This document shows positions 50,286 through 59,174 of a DNA stretch of 64,000 bases, one piece after another. The stretch is from CAWELS01 sp964468205 (GTDB lineage: Bacteria > Acidobacteriota > Terriglobia > Bryobacterales > Bryobacteraceae). The stretch covers positions 1-64,000 of the forward strand of contig CAYXVG010000019.1 in the NCBI GenBank assembly GCA_964468205.1. The letters are read 5' to 3'. How positions within the stretch are numbered: the first letter of the stretch is position 1; each line of letters begins with the position of its first letter. Made by a program: the position numbers and the translations under genes. The notes below the pieces were generated by a model. It was not told the DNA's origin and searched no databases. It saw only the letters and a program-made list of their open reading frames with translations.

Positions 50286-51677
50286 ATGGATTCCATGCGT
50301 GTACTGTTCGCGCTCGTATTGTCTGCGCTGTCTGGGATGGCGGCACAGCAGGCGCAGGAGGGGCCCAACGTACTTCTCATCACGATTGATACACTCAGGG
50401 CCGACCACCTGTCGTCATACGGCTATCACCTCCGGACCTCGCCGAACATCGACAAGCTCGCGGAAAGCGGTGTCCGTTTCACCAGGGCTCACACGGTGAT
50501 CCCACTGACCGGCCCCGCCCATCTCTCACTCTTTACCGGCCGTTACCCGCAGGAACATGGAGGAAGGATCAACGGCATCGCCTTCAACCGGGATGCACGC
50601 CTGGTCTTCCTCCCCCAGGTCTTGCGCTCCTATGGCTATACCACCGCGGCGTTCGTCAGCGCCTGGCCCTTGACCAGCCGGATGACACAGCTCAACAACT
50701 GGTTCGACCTTTACGACGAGGACTTGCCGCGCGAATACCAGATGGTGAACTCGATGCGCCACGCGAGCGACGTGACGCCGAAGGCCTTGACCTGGCTCCG
50801 GCACGAACGGGACAAGGAGCAGCCGTTTCTACTTTGGGTGCATTACTTCGATCCTCATAGCCCCTACGAACTCCGCGAGCGATTTGCAGATCTTGAAAAG
50901 ATTGGTGAAGCGCCGCCGCCGGCTCCCGGCTTGGATTCAGACACAGCCCAGGAGCGCATACGACAGTACAACTCCGAAATCGGCTTCACCGACTACTACA
51001 TCGGTATCCTGCTCGATGAGCTGGAGCGTCAGGACATCTATGACAACACTCTGGTTGTCCTCGTCGCCGACCACGGCGAGAGCCTGGGCGAGCACGACTA
51101 TATCGGCCACGGCCGCCAGCTTTACGATCCGATAGTCCGCATCCCCCTCATCATGCGTCTGCCCGGCCACACTACCGCCGGCAAGGTTGTCGATAGCGAA
51201 GTATCCATCATCGACATTGCGTCCACTGTCGCCGATCTCACCGTGAAGAAGATCGACCCGGATCTGCAGCTACCCATCCAGTTTGGCGGCCGCAGTCTTG
51301 CGAAAGTCATCAACGGGGACGCTGAAGCACAAGAGCAGATGGTCCGCTTCGTGACGTTCGGAGGCAAAAAGGGTTTCTTGCCGAAGTTCATCGCCGACCT
51401 ATTCCGGGACAAAGACGGTCCGCCCCTTAAAATGGGCCACACGCTCGGACTGCGGAAAGTGATCTATACGCCGGATGACAAGTACCTCGAGATCTTCAAT
51501 ATCCAGCAGGATCCGCTCGAGCTCAAGCCGGTGGAGCCCAGAAGCAAAAGCCCGCTCTTCAAGACTGAAGTCAGCCGGCTGAAGCGTTGGTTCGACTCCA
51601 CCGCCGGAGCAGCCGGCGAAAATACGATGACCCAAGAGGACATCAAGGCCCTCAAGAGCCTTGGTTATCTGCAGTAA
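50286..51677 (+). CDS. sulfatase-fold hydrolase lacking formylglycine residue
   Basis: Exported alkaline-phosphatase superfamily enzyme of 463 residues with signal peptide MDSMRVLFALVLSALSGMAA. The metal-binding start NVLLITIDTLRADHLSSYGY and the later LVVLVADHGESLGEHDY are intact. The activation motif C/S-x-P-x-R is replaced by T-G-P-A-H (Thr75-His79 in VIPLTGPAHLSLFTG). Without Cys or Ser there it cannot form formylglycine. A Thr nucleophile is used by related phosphotransferases and phosphatases, so it may act on phosphate rather than sulfate esters (family knowledge plus inference). The C-terminus is Lys-rich. Convergent with etfA. Confidence 0.85.
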   Translation: MDSMRVLFALVLSALSGMAAQQAQEGPNVLLITIDTLRADHLSSYGYHLRTSPNIDKLAESGVRFTRAHTVIPLTGPAHLSLFTGRYPQEHGGRINGIAFNRDARLVFLPQVLRSYGYTTAAFVSAWPLTSRMTQLNNWFDLYDEDLPREYQMVNSMRHASDVTPKALTWLRHERDKEQPFLLWVHYFDPHSPYELRERFADLEKIGEAPPPAPGLDSDTAQERIRQYNSEIGFTDYYIGILLDELERQDIYDNTLVVLVADHGESLGEHDYIGHGRQLYDPIVRIPLIMRLPGHTTAGKVVDSEVSIIDIASTVADLTVKKIDPDLQLPIQFGGRSLAKVINGDAEAQEQMVRFVTFGGKKGFLPKFIADLFRDKDGPPLKMGHTLGLRKVIYTPDDKYLEIFNIQQDPLELKPVEPRSKSPLFKTEVSRLKRWFDSTAGAAGENTMTQEDIKALKSLGYLQ

Positions 51678-51695
51678 GCCGAACCGGCCGGAGGA

Positions 51696-52724
51696 TCAGC
51701 CCAGCAGTTTGGTGACCTCACGCATCACGGCAAACGCGTCGGCGACATAGAGTACATCGGCTTTGCCGTGCGCCCACCCACAATTGGGATCGGTGTTGAT
51801 GGCGCGGCGCTCGTTGACAAAACGCCAGCCGACCACGTGCGGTTCTTCGCCATGGCAGCAGGTCGCGAGACCCTTGGAATGGCGCGGCGTCGAGCCGGTC
51901 TGGCCCACTTGGTGCATATGGGTCAGAAATGGCAGCACCGCCTGTCCTTCTCCCGACAAGTCGACCAGCGATTTGCTCGATCCGAGTGAGCACTTGGTCT
52001 TCCGCACGAATTCCTGGATAAGTTCGGAGGCTTCGTTAATGTGAACCTGGCCGTCACCCTGCTTCTTTGTCCAGCCCGCGCCGGCGACGAACAGCATTTC
52101 GGAATCCGGCCGGATCGTCTGCTCATCCGCCTCGGGCGCTTCGACGCCGATCACCTGTGTGCGCTTCAGGCTCTCCGGAACCTCGACGGGGAGCAATTCC
52201 ACTGCCGCTTCGCCCGCCTCGCCGGACCAGGCCTGCCCGGCGCCGGAATCCATCAGAATCACACAGGGCCGCGCGGAGCGCGTTTGCGATACCTCGATGC
52301 GCTGGCGGTAGTACCAGCGCCGGAGCGTGAGAACGTCTTCCTCCACTTTGAGGCCCACCACATGGGAGTCCACCGCTCCTCCCAACCGCTGGCAGACACC
52401 CGGCAGAGCGCGCATCCAACGAGAAGTGGCGGGAGCGAGCACTACGGTGGCCTCGCAAGCCTTTGAAATCGCCTCCGCCGCGGCTGTATCAGTTGCGTAC
52501 CGCGGCATGGCGAACTCCTCGCCGGCAACACCGAGAAACTTCCCCGCCCCGGACGCTGCGATGGCGTTCGCCGCCTTCTGAATATCCTTGCCCACCAAGC
52601 CAACGGTCCAGGTAGATTCTTTCAGACCGCAGGCCATCCCGCGTGCGGTTTCCACCGTTTCGAACGCCGTCTTGGGCAACTCGCCATTCTCATCCGTATG
52701 AAGCAACAGCAGAATCTTTTCCAT
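51696..52724 (-). CDS. etfA: electron transfer flavoprotein, alpha subunit (divergent)
   Basis: Alpha subunit of ETF, which carries electrons from acyl-CoA dehydrogenases to ETF:quinone oxidoreductase. The domain order and the QVGQTG motif (about 272-277) are right for EtfA. The FAD-binding stretch, usually GISGAIQH followed by INKDPEAPIF, here reads GLATCCHGEEPHVVGW and INTDPNCGWAHGKADVLYVA, with extra cysteines at about 289, 290 and 315. Length 342 is slightly long (about 315-330). It is the last gene of the operon, six nt after etfB. This unusual C-terminus points to a separate ETF subgroup; whether FAD still binds is open. Confidence 0.85.
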   Translation of the reverse strand: MEKILLLLHTDENGELPKTAFETVETARGMACGLKESTWTVGLVGKDIQKAANAIAASGAGKFLGVAGEEFAMPRYATDTAAAEAISKACEATVVLAPATSRWMRALPGVCQRLGGAVDSHVVGLKVEEDVLTLRRWYYRQRIEVSQTRSARPCVILMDSGAGQAWSGEAGEAAVELLPVEVPESLKRTQVIGVEAPEADEQTIRPDSEMLFVAGAGWTKKQGDGQVHINEASELIQEFVRKTKCSLGSSKSLVDLSGEGQAVLPFLTHMHQVGQTGSTPRHSKGLATCCHGEEPHVVGWRFVNERRAINTDPNCGWAHGKADVLYVADAFAVMREVTKLLG

Positions 52725-52730
52725 GACGTC

Positions 52731-53534
52731 CTATCCCTTTACCCACGCGAGGATCTCTTGGGCAATTTCTTCCGGCGCTAAGTCCTTCACCACCTTGGTC
52801 TGCCGCTGGTGACTGGGCAAGGCCGCGCTCTTGAACTCAATGGCCGCCCCGGTCAACTCCGCCGGCTGAGCCTTCTGGAGCGCTGGCATGAGCGCCCGCA
52901 TGTTCTGCATTCCCACCTGCGGCTGATTAGGAGGTTCCGGGAGAGTGCCCGTCGCCCAGCCAAGGACCGCGGGAGGTCCCGCGCACCTCGAGACTTGGTG
53001 CACTCCGCCCTCAATGCGCTCGAGAATCCTTAGCGTTCCGCCGCTTTCCACTTCCAGGGCGTCGACTCCTTGGAACTGATCCACGATGCCAAGGAGTTCG
53101 CCAACCATCTGCATCGTGGTTCCCGAGCCCCGCGAAGCGGATTCCCAACCACCAAAGATAAGCAGTTGTGACTTGTCCAGGCCAGGAATGCTCTCGATCG
53201 CCTTCGCCAGTGCAGCGGCCACTTCGGCACTATCAGTGAATCCGCTCGACGGCCCGTCCACGGCGATGAGCTCGAACAGCGCCTTCTGGGCAACCTTCAT
53301 CATCACTTGCTGGAGCTTGGCCTTGGGGCTCAGTGCAACCAGCCAGATCTTGCTGCCCGGCGTTTTCCCGGCGAGATGGGCCGCTTCGTAGAGCGCGTGC
53401 GCCGACCAGGGGTCCAAGACCGCCGGCAGCATCATCTCGTTCTTCAGCGAAGGCCCTTGCGGACCCGGTACCGGTTCGAGTGTCTGCAGCGGATCCGGTA
53501 CAATGCCGCCGCAGACGACAATTTGGTAGCTCAT
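52731..53534 (-). CDS. etfB: electron transfer flavoprotein, beta subunit
   Basis: Beta subunit of ETF, 267 residues, with the typical start IVVCGGIVPDPLQTLEPVP and the nucleotide-binding region DKSQLLIFGGWESASRGSGT followed by MQMVGELLGI. The classic GxxSxDxDxxQVP segment is partly altered. It pairs with the divergent etfA encoded six nt downstream. AAAGGAC upstream of the ATG is a good ribosome binding site. It follows the ETF-QO gene by 88 nt. Confidence 0.9.
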   Translation of the reverse strand: MSYQIVVCGGIVPDPLQTLEPVPGPQGPSLKNEMMLPAVLDPWSAHALYEAAHLAGKTPGSKIWLVALSPKAKLQQVMMKVAQKALFELIAVDGPSSGFTDSAEVAAALAKAIESIPGLDKSQLLIFGGWESASRGSGTTMQMVGELLGIVDQFQGVDALEVESGGTLRILERIEGGVHQVSRCAGPPAVLGWATGTLPEPPNQPQVGMQNMRALMPALQKAQPAELTGAAIEFKSAALPSHQRQTKVVKDLAPEEIAQEILAWVKG

Positions 53535-53622
53535 ACTAAAAGTCCTTTCCGAATAGCCGGTAAATAACGCTCACGAACGCCAGGACAACGTTATAGTGAA
53601 CGGCGTTCATCTGCGGCTCCCA

Positions 53623-55455
53623 CTAATTCTCGGCCGAGTGCAAGCCTCCCGCCCCGGCTTCAAACCGGATGTTATCTTCCGAGCAATTCCAGATGCACGC
53701 CCCGCAATGCACGCACTTCTCGCGGTCGAACCCTGGAACGCCGCCCTCCCCGGGGTGGATTGCCTCGCCGGAACAGATCTCCACGCAGATCTTCGTGCCA
53801 CAGGTTTCACAGAGGTTGGGGTACGGAAAGACAACGTGATCGGCGACGCCGGCCGGGGCCTGAACTTTTCCACCGATCAGCAGGGCGTCCTGCTGGCTCA
53901 CCAGCAGCTTTCCGTCATACTCGATGGCGGGCCAGCCGCTCGCCTCCATCAGGGCGTCGTGAAGGGGCTTTCCTTGCCGCTCGCACTCGTTTCTGATCTT
54001 GTCAATCTCGTCGCGGCTCAGGCGGTCGAGGAAGAAGTCCTCGATCTTGCCCATCCGCTCGTGGGGAGCCTTCGGCTCGCCGGGAACGGCCAGCCGCCCC
54101 CCCGAAAGGCCGGTGAGACCCATACCGAGAAAGCCGGGAATCACTCCCCGGGTAAACCCATCGCGCGCCTTCCCGGCCACCCGGCCCTCGCTCTCCACCC
54201 AACTTTGGCGGCGTCGCGCCACGTAGGCCGCCTCCAGGTTCTCCTTCGTGAACGCCTTCCCCCCTTCGAGCAGTTCGATCACGCCCTCGGCAAGTTGCAC
54301 TCCGGTAGCCCAGGCTTCGTCGACTCCAGAACCGGTGAGGACATTCGTCGAGCCGGATCCCTCGCCGATGCGGGCGTAGCCGTCTCCAGCGAGATGAGGC
54401 TCGCCGCGGCGGCCGGATTCCTGCAGCGATTTCGCCCCCCAGCTTCGCAGAGCGCCTCCCTTCAGGTAGCGCCACAGATAGGGGTGCTGGATGAAATGCT
54501 GCAAGTACCGGTAGGTGGTGCGGACCGGGTTGTCGAACCACGAGGGCACGAATATGCCAACCGAGGCGATATTGCCCGGATGCACGTAGAAGAAGCCGAA
54601 AATCTCGGGCTCCGGGTAGCCGATCGTGTGAAAAACAGTGCCCGGCTTCAAACCGGCGCCCTCCGGCAGATCGACGACGAACTTCATCCCCACGGCCCAC
54701 TCGTTCCGGTGATGTCCCTCGGGAAGTCCAAACTCCTCGTCGAGCTTCCGGCCGACGGGGCCGACCGGGCCATCGCCGATTACCGTGAGCCGAGCCTTCA
54801 CGTCCATGCCCGGCATGTGAGCCGCGGCGGGCGTGCCGTCCTTCTCGACGCCCTGGTCCACCAGCCGGATCCCGGTCACCTTACGGTCCTCCATTAAGGC
54901 TTGGGATACGGGCGATCCGGGCCAGATCTGCACCATTCCGCTCATCATGAGCTGCTGGCCGACCCAGGAATTGAACTGTCCGATCGACAGAACTAACCCG
55001 TCGGCCTTGTGCAGAAAGTCCGGCGTATAGGGCAATTCGATCGCGTGATGTTCGTACCGGAACCCGGACCGGAAAGCGCGGATGAACTTATCGGCGGCGC
55101 GCATCGCCCAGGGACGGCGAGAAGCTCCGTGAGGATCGAGCAGGTACAGAACCTTCTCCTCGGCCACGTTCGCGGCCAAGGGAATCTCTTCGGGGTTGAG
55201 ATCCGGATAGCTCCCGCGAATGGATCGGGCCCGGGTCACAACGCCCGAGACGCCAAAACCGATGTCGTCGGCCCGCTCGTAACAGACCACTTGGAGCGGC
55301 ATGCCGGGCATGGCCTGGCTTTCGAGCGGCGCGCCGTCCGGATCGGCGAGCCTCCGGGCGAGGGTCGAAAGGAAGCCGCCGGCGGCGGGACCAAAACCCA
55401 CGCAGGCGATATCCACATCCATGGACTGGCGAGGAACTTCAGGGGTATCGCTCAT
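53623..55455 (-). CDS. ETF:quinone oxidoreductase, FixC-FixX fusion
   Basis: Membrane-associated iron-sulfur flavoprotein handing ETF electrons to quinone. The N-terminal FAD Rossmann motif is DIACVGFGPAAGGFLSTLA; LTVIGDGPVGPVG and GYARIGEGSGSTNVLTGSGVD lie further on. The C-terminal ferredoxin domain (about 545-600) contains CETCGTKICVEICSGEAI and CVHCGACIWNC, enough for at least one [4Fe-4S] cluster. Length 610 is slightly longer than human/E. coli-type ETF-QO (about 550-590). It lies between the acyl-CoA dehydrogenase and etfB genes in one minus-strand operon. Confidence 0.92.
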   Translation of the reverse strand: MSDTPEVPRQSMDVDIACVGFGPAAGGFLSTLARRLADPDGAPLESQAMPGMPLQVVCYERADDIGFGVSGVVTRARSIRGSYPDLNPEEIPLAANVAEEKVLYLLDPHGASRRPWAMRAADKFIRAFRSGFRYEHHAIELPYTPDFLHKADGLVLSIGQFNSWVGQQLMMSGMVQIWPGSPVSQALMEDRKVTGIRLVDQGVEKDGTPAAAHMPGMDVKARLTVIGDGPVGPVGRKLDEEFGLPEGHHRNEWAVGMKFVVDLPEGAGLKPGTVFHTIGYPEPEIFGFFYVHPGNIASVGIFVPSWFDNPVRTTYRYLQHFIQHPYLWRYLKGGALRSWGAKSLQESGRRGEPHLAGDGYARIGEGSGSTNVLTGSGVDEAWATGVQLAEGVIELLEGGKAFTKENLEAAYVARRRQSWVESEGRVAGKARDGFTRGVIPGFLGMGLTGLSGGRLAVPGEPKAPHERMGKIEDFFLDRLSRDEIDKIRNECERQGKPLHDALMEASGWPAIEYDGKLLVSQQDALLIGGKVQAPAGVADHVVFPYPNLCETCGTKICVEICSGEAIHPGEGGVPGFDREKCVHCGACIWNCSEDNIRFEAGAGGLHSAEN

Positions 55456-55497
55456 GTCTGAAATCTCGTGCGGCGGCTGGACTCGTCAAGAACCGTC

Positions 55498-57729
55498 TCA
55501 CTGCGGATAGTCCAGAGCTGCTGGAATCATCACCTTGGTCAGGGCTTTGGCCGCCCTGCTTTTGGCGAGCATCGCGCCGGTAAGACAGCCGTCGAGTTTC
55601 GTGCGCAGGCGGCTGAAATCCTCGTACCCTTCGAAACGCACACACGGGCCGGCCTTCGATGGGTGCGTACCATCGGATTTGACGACGTCGGTCGCGTAAC
55701 CTGACAAGCCGGGCGCCATGGCTTCTATCGCCAACAGCTCTTCCTCGGCAAAACAGCCCTCGTGGTTCTCCGCGTCCCAAGCTGGATGCCTGTTGTAACC
55801 GTAGACGAGTTCGGCACAGATGCGGCCGGCCTCGCTGGCCGCCCGCGACGCCTGCATATGCGCCAGGTCAAAGAAGAACTCCACCGTGCCGGCCAAGCCC
55901 TCGGCGGCCACCGGGTTCTCCGGCCCTTTCTTTTCCAATTCGATTACATCGAGGATCTGCTGCCGGGAAGCAAGCAGCCAGCATAAAGCGTCGGCCAGCG
56001 GGAATGTGATACCCTGCCGCGCCCCGTGGTAAAGCTTAGCTCCTTCCGCGTCCTTATGGGTCTGCAGATGTTTGAGGGTGAACAGCCACAACTGCATGGC
56101 GGAGGCGAGCGCGCAAGCGCCTGAGCCGGGCTTCCCGCCGGCGATGCGGCGCAGGTCTTGAATCCAGGTTCTGAGCTGGGCCAGGAAGATCTCGTTGGTC
56201 ATCGTGATGCTCAACTGCCGGCGCTGAACGGCTTCCGGGCCTTCATAGGTGGCTTCGAGTTGGGCGTCCATCCACTTGTGTCCGAGGAATCCCGGGCAGT
56301 CCTCGGTGATGCCATAGCCGCCCATCAGGCTCACCGCTTCGCGCATCACGTTGGCGCCGTGGCCGGTGTTCCACAGCTTGGTGGCCGGGCAGGTCACGTT
56401 GGCACTTGCGTCGAGGACGAGGAAGCGCACGATGACGTCGCTCTTGAGCTCCTCGTAGCGGGCCTGGTCACGCCGCTCTTCGGGCTGCATTTCGAGCGCG
56501 ATGAGCTCCAGCGCCTGCTTCTCCCGCTTCCGGAGGAACTTCACCGCGGCCATGCCGCCTTTCACTCCAGCAGCGGCAAGAATGGCGTCTTTTTGCCTCT
56601 CGATCGGGTCGAGCTCGTCAAAGAGGCGAGCGGTGTCGAACCCAAGCGATGCGGCCGCCTCGCCGGTCGCCCAGACGTCGAGCAGGCGATGAAGCACGTC
56701 CTCGCGCTGTTGCAGGCCGTACTCGTAGCGCGGGGAACCGGCGGGAACCGCCTCGCCCCCCCGAAAGCGGTCGCGGTGATAGCGTATCAGCGGCTCCACG
56801 GCGGAAAGCAGCTTGGCGGCGGTCATCAGACCGACACCGACACGAGTCCGCCGGAAGACAGCCTCGATGATCTGGCCGTGGCTGTAGTTTGGTACGATTA
56901 CGCCGTCCTGAATGGTATACCCGCCGATGATCCGGCTGGCGGGAACCTTCAGGTTGAAGGCCGGGTCATTGGTGGCGGAAAGTTGGTGCACCAGCTTCCG
57001 CGCCGCCGCCCCGCGGTCATAGATGCCAGGATCGCCTTCCTCCAGTATCACCATGCACGAGCCCTTGATGCGCTCGTCGGCGGAATCGACGGCCGCCGTC
57101 ACGAAGTTCGCGAAGGCCATGTTAGTGATGAAACGGCCGCGCTTGGTGACTTCGAGCAGCGGCTCCTCTGTCCCGGTCCACTCCGCGACGCGCATCTTGC
57201 CGCCGAGGAGTCCGGTCTCCACTCCAACGTAAGGGAGCGGCTCGGTGAGGCAGAAAGCTCCCCGCCAGGGTTCGCTTCCCGGCGTTTCGCCCTGCGCGGA
57301 AAGGGTGATGTACTTCCTCTTCTGCTCTTCCGTGCCGCGCTCATGAATCGGCGCCAGGGCCAGCCCCGTGGCGAGGCTGCAGGTGGCTGCGCCGCCGTCC
57401 ACCCAAGCCAACTCGAACGCCGAGAGGGCCAGGGCGAGGTTCTTCGGGCCTTCCAAATATCCGCCGTATTCCGGGTCCGCGAAGATCGAGGAAAGCCCAG
57501 CCGCGTCGAACTCCTTGAGCATCTCATTCTTGCGGTCCGTCCACTCGTGGGAGTTGCGGACACCCTCGGCGACCATCTTGGCGACAACGCCGCGAGCGAC
57601 CTGGCGCACGGACTGTACCATCATCTGTAGGTCAAACCGGCCGGTGAACCTCCACATAATCTGACGGACATCGTCCCCCGGCAGCGTTCGGAGGGTCTCG
57701 GTCGTACTTGTTGCAGCGCTCTCGGACAT
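55498..57729 (-). CDS. large acyl-CoA dehydrogenase
   Basis: FAD acyl-CoA dehydrogenase of about 743 residues, far above the usual 380-400. The standard N-terminal helical part (GLSSIFADPEYGGYLEGPKN) and middle domain (GAFCLTEPLPYVGVETGLLG) are followed by the C-terminal helical domain. The catalytic glutamate is in LEATYEGPEAVQRRQLS and the FAD-contacting AVSLMGGYGITED is intact. A further about 190-residue helical C-terminal extension follows. Substrate unknown. AAAGGA before the ATG at 57729 supports the start; the frame extends to 57762. First gene of an operon with the cognate ETF-QO and ETF genes. Confidence 0.9.
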   Translation of the reverse strand: MSESAATSTTETLRTLPGDDVRQIMWRFTGRFDLQMMVQSVRQVARGVVAKMVAEGVRNSHEWTDRKNEMLKEFDAAGLSSIFADPEYGGYLEGPKNLALALSAFELAWVDGGAATCSLATGLALAPIHERGTEEQKRKYITLSAQGETPGSEPWRGAFCLTEPLPYVGVETGLLGGKMRVAEWTGTEEPLLEVTKRGRFITNMAFANFVTAAVDSADERIKGSCMVILEEGDPGIYDRGAAARKLVHQLSATNDPAFNLKVPASRIIGGYTIQDGVIVPNYSHGQIIEAVFRRTRVGVGLMTAAKLLSAVEPLIRYHRDRFRGGEAVPAGSPRYEYGLQQREDVLHRLLDVWATGEAAASLGFDTARLFDELDPIERQKDAILAAAGVKGGMAAVKFLRKREKQALELIALEMQPEERRDQARYEELKSDVIVRFLVLDASANVTCPATKLWNTGHGANVMREAVSLMGGYGITEDCPGFLGHKWMDAQLEATYEGPEAVQRRQLSITMTNEIFLAQLRTWIQDLRRIAGGKPGSGACALASAMQLWLFTLKHLQTHKDAEGAKLYHGARQGITFPLADALCWLLASRQQILDVIELEKKGPENPVAAEGLAGTVEFFFDLAHMQASRAASEAGRICAELVYGYNRHPAWDAENHEGCFAEEELLAIEAMAPGLSGYATDVVKSDGTHPSKAGPCVRFEGYEDFSRLRTKLDGCLTGAMLAKSRAAKALTKVMIPAALDYPQ

Positions 57730-57998
57730 GGATTCGCGGTCCTTTCTCGTCGGGCAGGCCAAGCTGCCCCGTAGGGAAAACAGGTCTCTAGATCCGATTC
57801 TGTCCCTGATAGGGTATCGATGCCCAGCTTACCAAATTGTGATGTTCAGCATCCGCATTGCCAAACTGCACCCAGGAGGGAACCACATTGAAATCAACAG
57901 GCTGGCAGTGTATCCAGCACCTGTTTGGACGGCGCCCATTCGCAGCGTTGGGGCACATTTGGCCAGGGGTACGGGCCAGTCAACCCGCACGGTTGCGC

Positions 57999-58004
57999 TA
58001 CAAT
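57999..58004 (+). promoter_or_regulatory. -10 TACAAT of tRNA-Pro
   Basis: TACAAT, a 5/6 match to TATAAT, lies ten nt before the mature 5' end of the tRNA. No good -35 can be assigned at 17 nt. Confidence 0.45.
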
Positions 58005-58014
58005 AACATTTTGG

Positions 58015-58091
<77 letters not shown>

Positions 58092-58119
58092 AATCCTCTC
58101 GACCTTTCGTTCTCTAAAC

Positions 58120-58137
58120 TGGCCTTACGGGCCATTT
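58120..58137 (+). terminator. weak intrinsic terminator after tRNA-Pro
   Basis: TGGCC-TTACG-GGCCA forms a five-pair stem followed by TTT, about 30 nt after the tRNA. The stem and T-run are short, so efficiency may be low. Confidence 0.35.
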
Positions 58138-58177
58138 CCGTCCGCCGGATGTGTGTCGCATTCCGCTCGAACCAGCC

Positions 58178-58183
58178 TATAAT
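58178..58183 (+). promoter_or_regulatory. perfect -10 TATAAT before YVTN protein gene
   Basis: TATAAT lies six nt before the ATG at 58190. A start point at the usual distance would fall on the A of the ATG, giving a leaderless transcript. Confidence 0.55.
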
Positions 58184-58189
58184 GAGGCC

Positions 58190-59164
58190 ATGCTGCGAAC
58201 CACATTTTTGCTCCTGGTTTTCTGCTGCTCCATGCTGGCTCATCCGCCGCAGATCCTGATCCTGCACAAAGGCGGGTCATCGCTCGGATTCTATTCGAGC
58301 AAGGGGGAGTTTCAGGAAAGCGTCGCCACCGGCAAGCACCCGCACGAGATGGTGCTCTCCAAGGACGGGCGATACATCTATTGCACGGACAATGGCGTCA
58401 TGATGATCGAGCAGGGCGGCGCCGGCGGGAACACGGTTTCCATAATCGACATTCTCAAACGCGAGAAGGTCGGGGAAATCTCACTCGGCAAGTATCGCCG
58501 GCCGCACGGAATCGACATCGACCACAACACCGGGTACCTTTACGTCAGCACCGAACTGCCGGATCAACTTCTCGTCATCGACCCACAGAAGCGCGAGGTG
58601 ATCAAAACCTATGACGCGAAGGGCAAGACGGCGCACATGGTCCGGCTGGGGCCGGCCGGAAAGTGGGCCTACGTGAGCAACAGCTCCTCGAGCAATGTCG
58701 CGGCGATCGAGCTGGCCAGCGGCAGCGTCAAGTTGATCCCCACCGGCGAGCGCCCGGAAGGAAGCACGCTCGCGCCCGATGGCAAGCGGCTCTATGTGGT
58801 CAACCGCGAGGCTGCGCAGATCAGCATTATCGACACTGCCAACCAGTCCGCGGTTGGGGTCATCAAAACCGGCAATGGTCCCGTGCGGGCCCGCGTGACC
58901 CCGGACAACTCCGAGATCGTCTACGGCCTGTATCACGATAAGGCGGTGGGTATCGCCGATCTGGCGGCCCGCAAGCAACTGGTCACCATTCCGCTGGCCG
59001 GGCAGCCGGTTTCCCTGGATCTCTCCGAGGATGGGCGCTTCGCCTTCGCCTCGGCGCAGGACATCCAGAAGGTCTACGTCATCAACATCAAGGAGCGCAA
59101 AATCGCACACGTGATCGAGACGCCGCCGGACATGTTCCCGGACCCGGTGATGGCGATTCACTAG
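58190..59164 (+). CDS. exported YVTN-type beta-propeller protein
   Basis: About 324 residues with a signal peptide (MLRTTFLLLVFCCSMLAH) and a seven-bladed beta-propeller of YVTN/NHL type. Blade motifs include GYLYVSTELPDQLLVIDPQK, WAYVSNSSSSNVAAIELASG and KRLYVVNREAAQISIIDTAN. These proteins are periplasmic or secreted and bind ligands or partners; no catalytic residues are evident. The ATG at 58190 begins the signal peptide, although the frame opens at 58151. Ten nt separate it from the TIM-barrel gene downstream, so they are probably cotranscribed. Confidence 0.82.
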   Translation: MLRTTFLLLVFCCSMLAHPPQILILHKGGSSLGFYSSKGEFQESVATGKHPHEMVLSKDGRYIYCTDNGVMMIEQGGAGGNTVSIIDILKREKVGEISLGKYRRPHGIDIDHNTGYLYVSTELPDQLLVIDPQKREVIKTYDAKGKTAHMVRLGPAGKWAYVSNSSSSNVAAIELASGSVKLIPTGERPEGSTLAPDGKRLYVVNREAAQISIIDTANQSAVGVIKTGNGPVRARVTPDNSEIVYGLYHDKAVGIADLAARKQLVTIPLAGQPVSLDLSEDGRFAFASAQDIQKVYVINIKERKIAHVIETPPDMFPDPVMAIH

Positions 59165-59174
59165 CGGGAGCCTG

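Noticed and set aside
53596..54897. 433-codon plus-strand frame antisense to ETF-QO
   Set aside because: Composition (His/Arg/Pro-rich) and lack of any domain show it is a shadow; the minus-strand gene has all expected motifs.
56158..57630. 490-codon plus-strand frame antisense to the acyl-CoA dehydrogenase
   Set aside because: Shadow frame; the opposite strand encodes the complete dehydrogenase with its catalytic glutamate.
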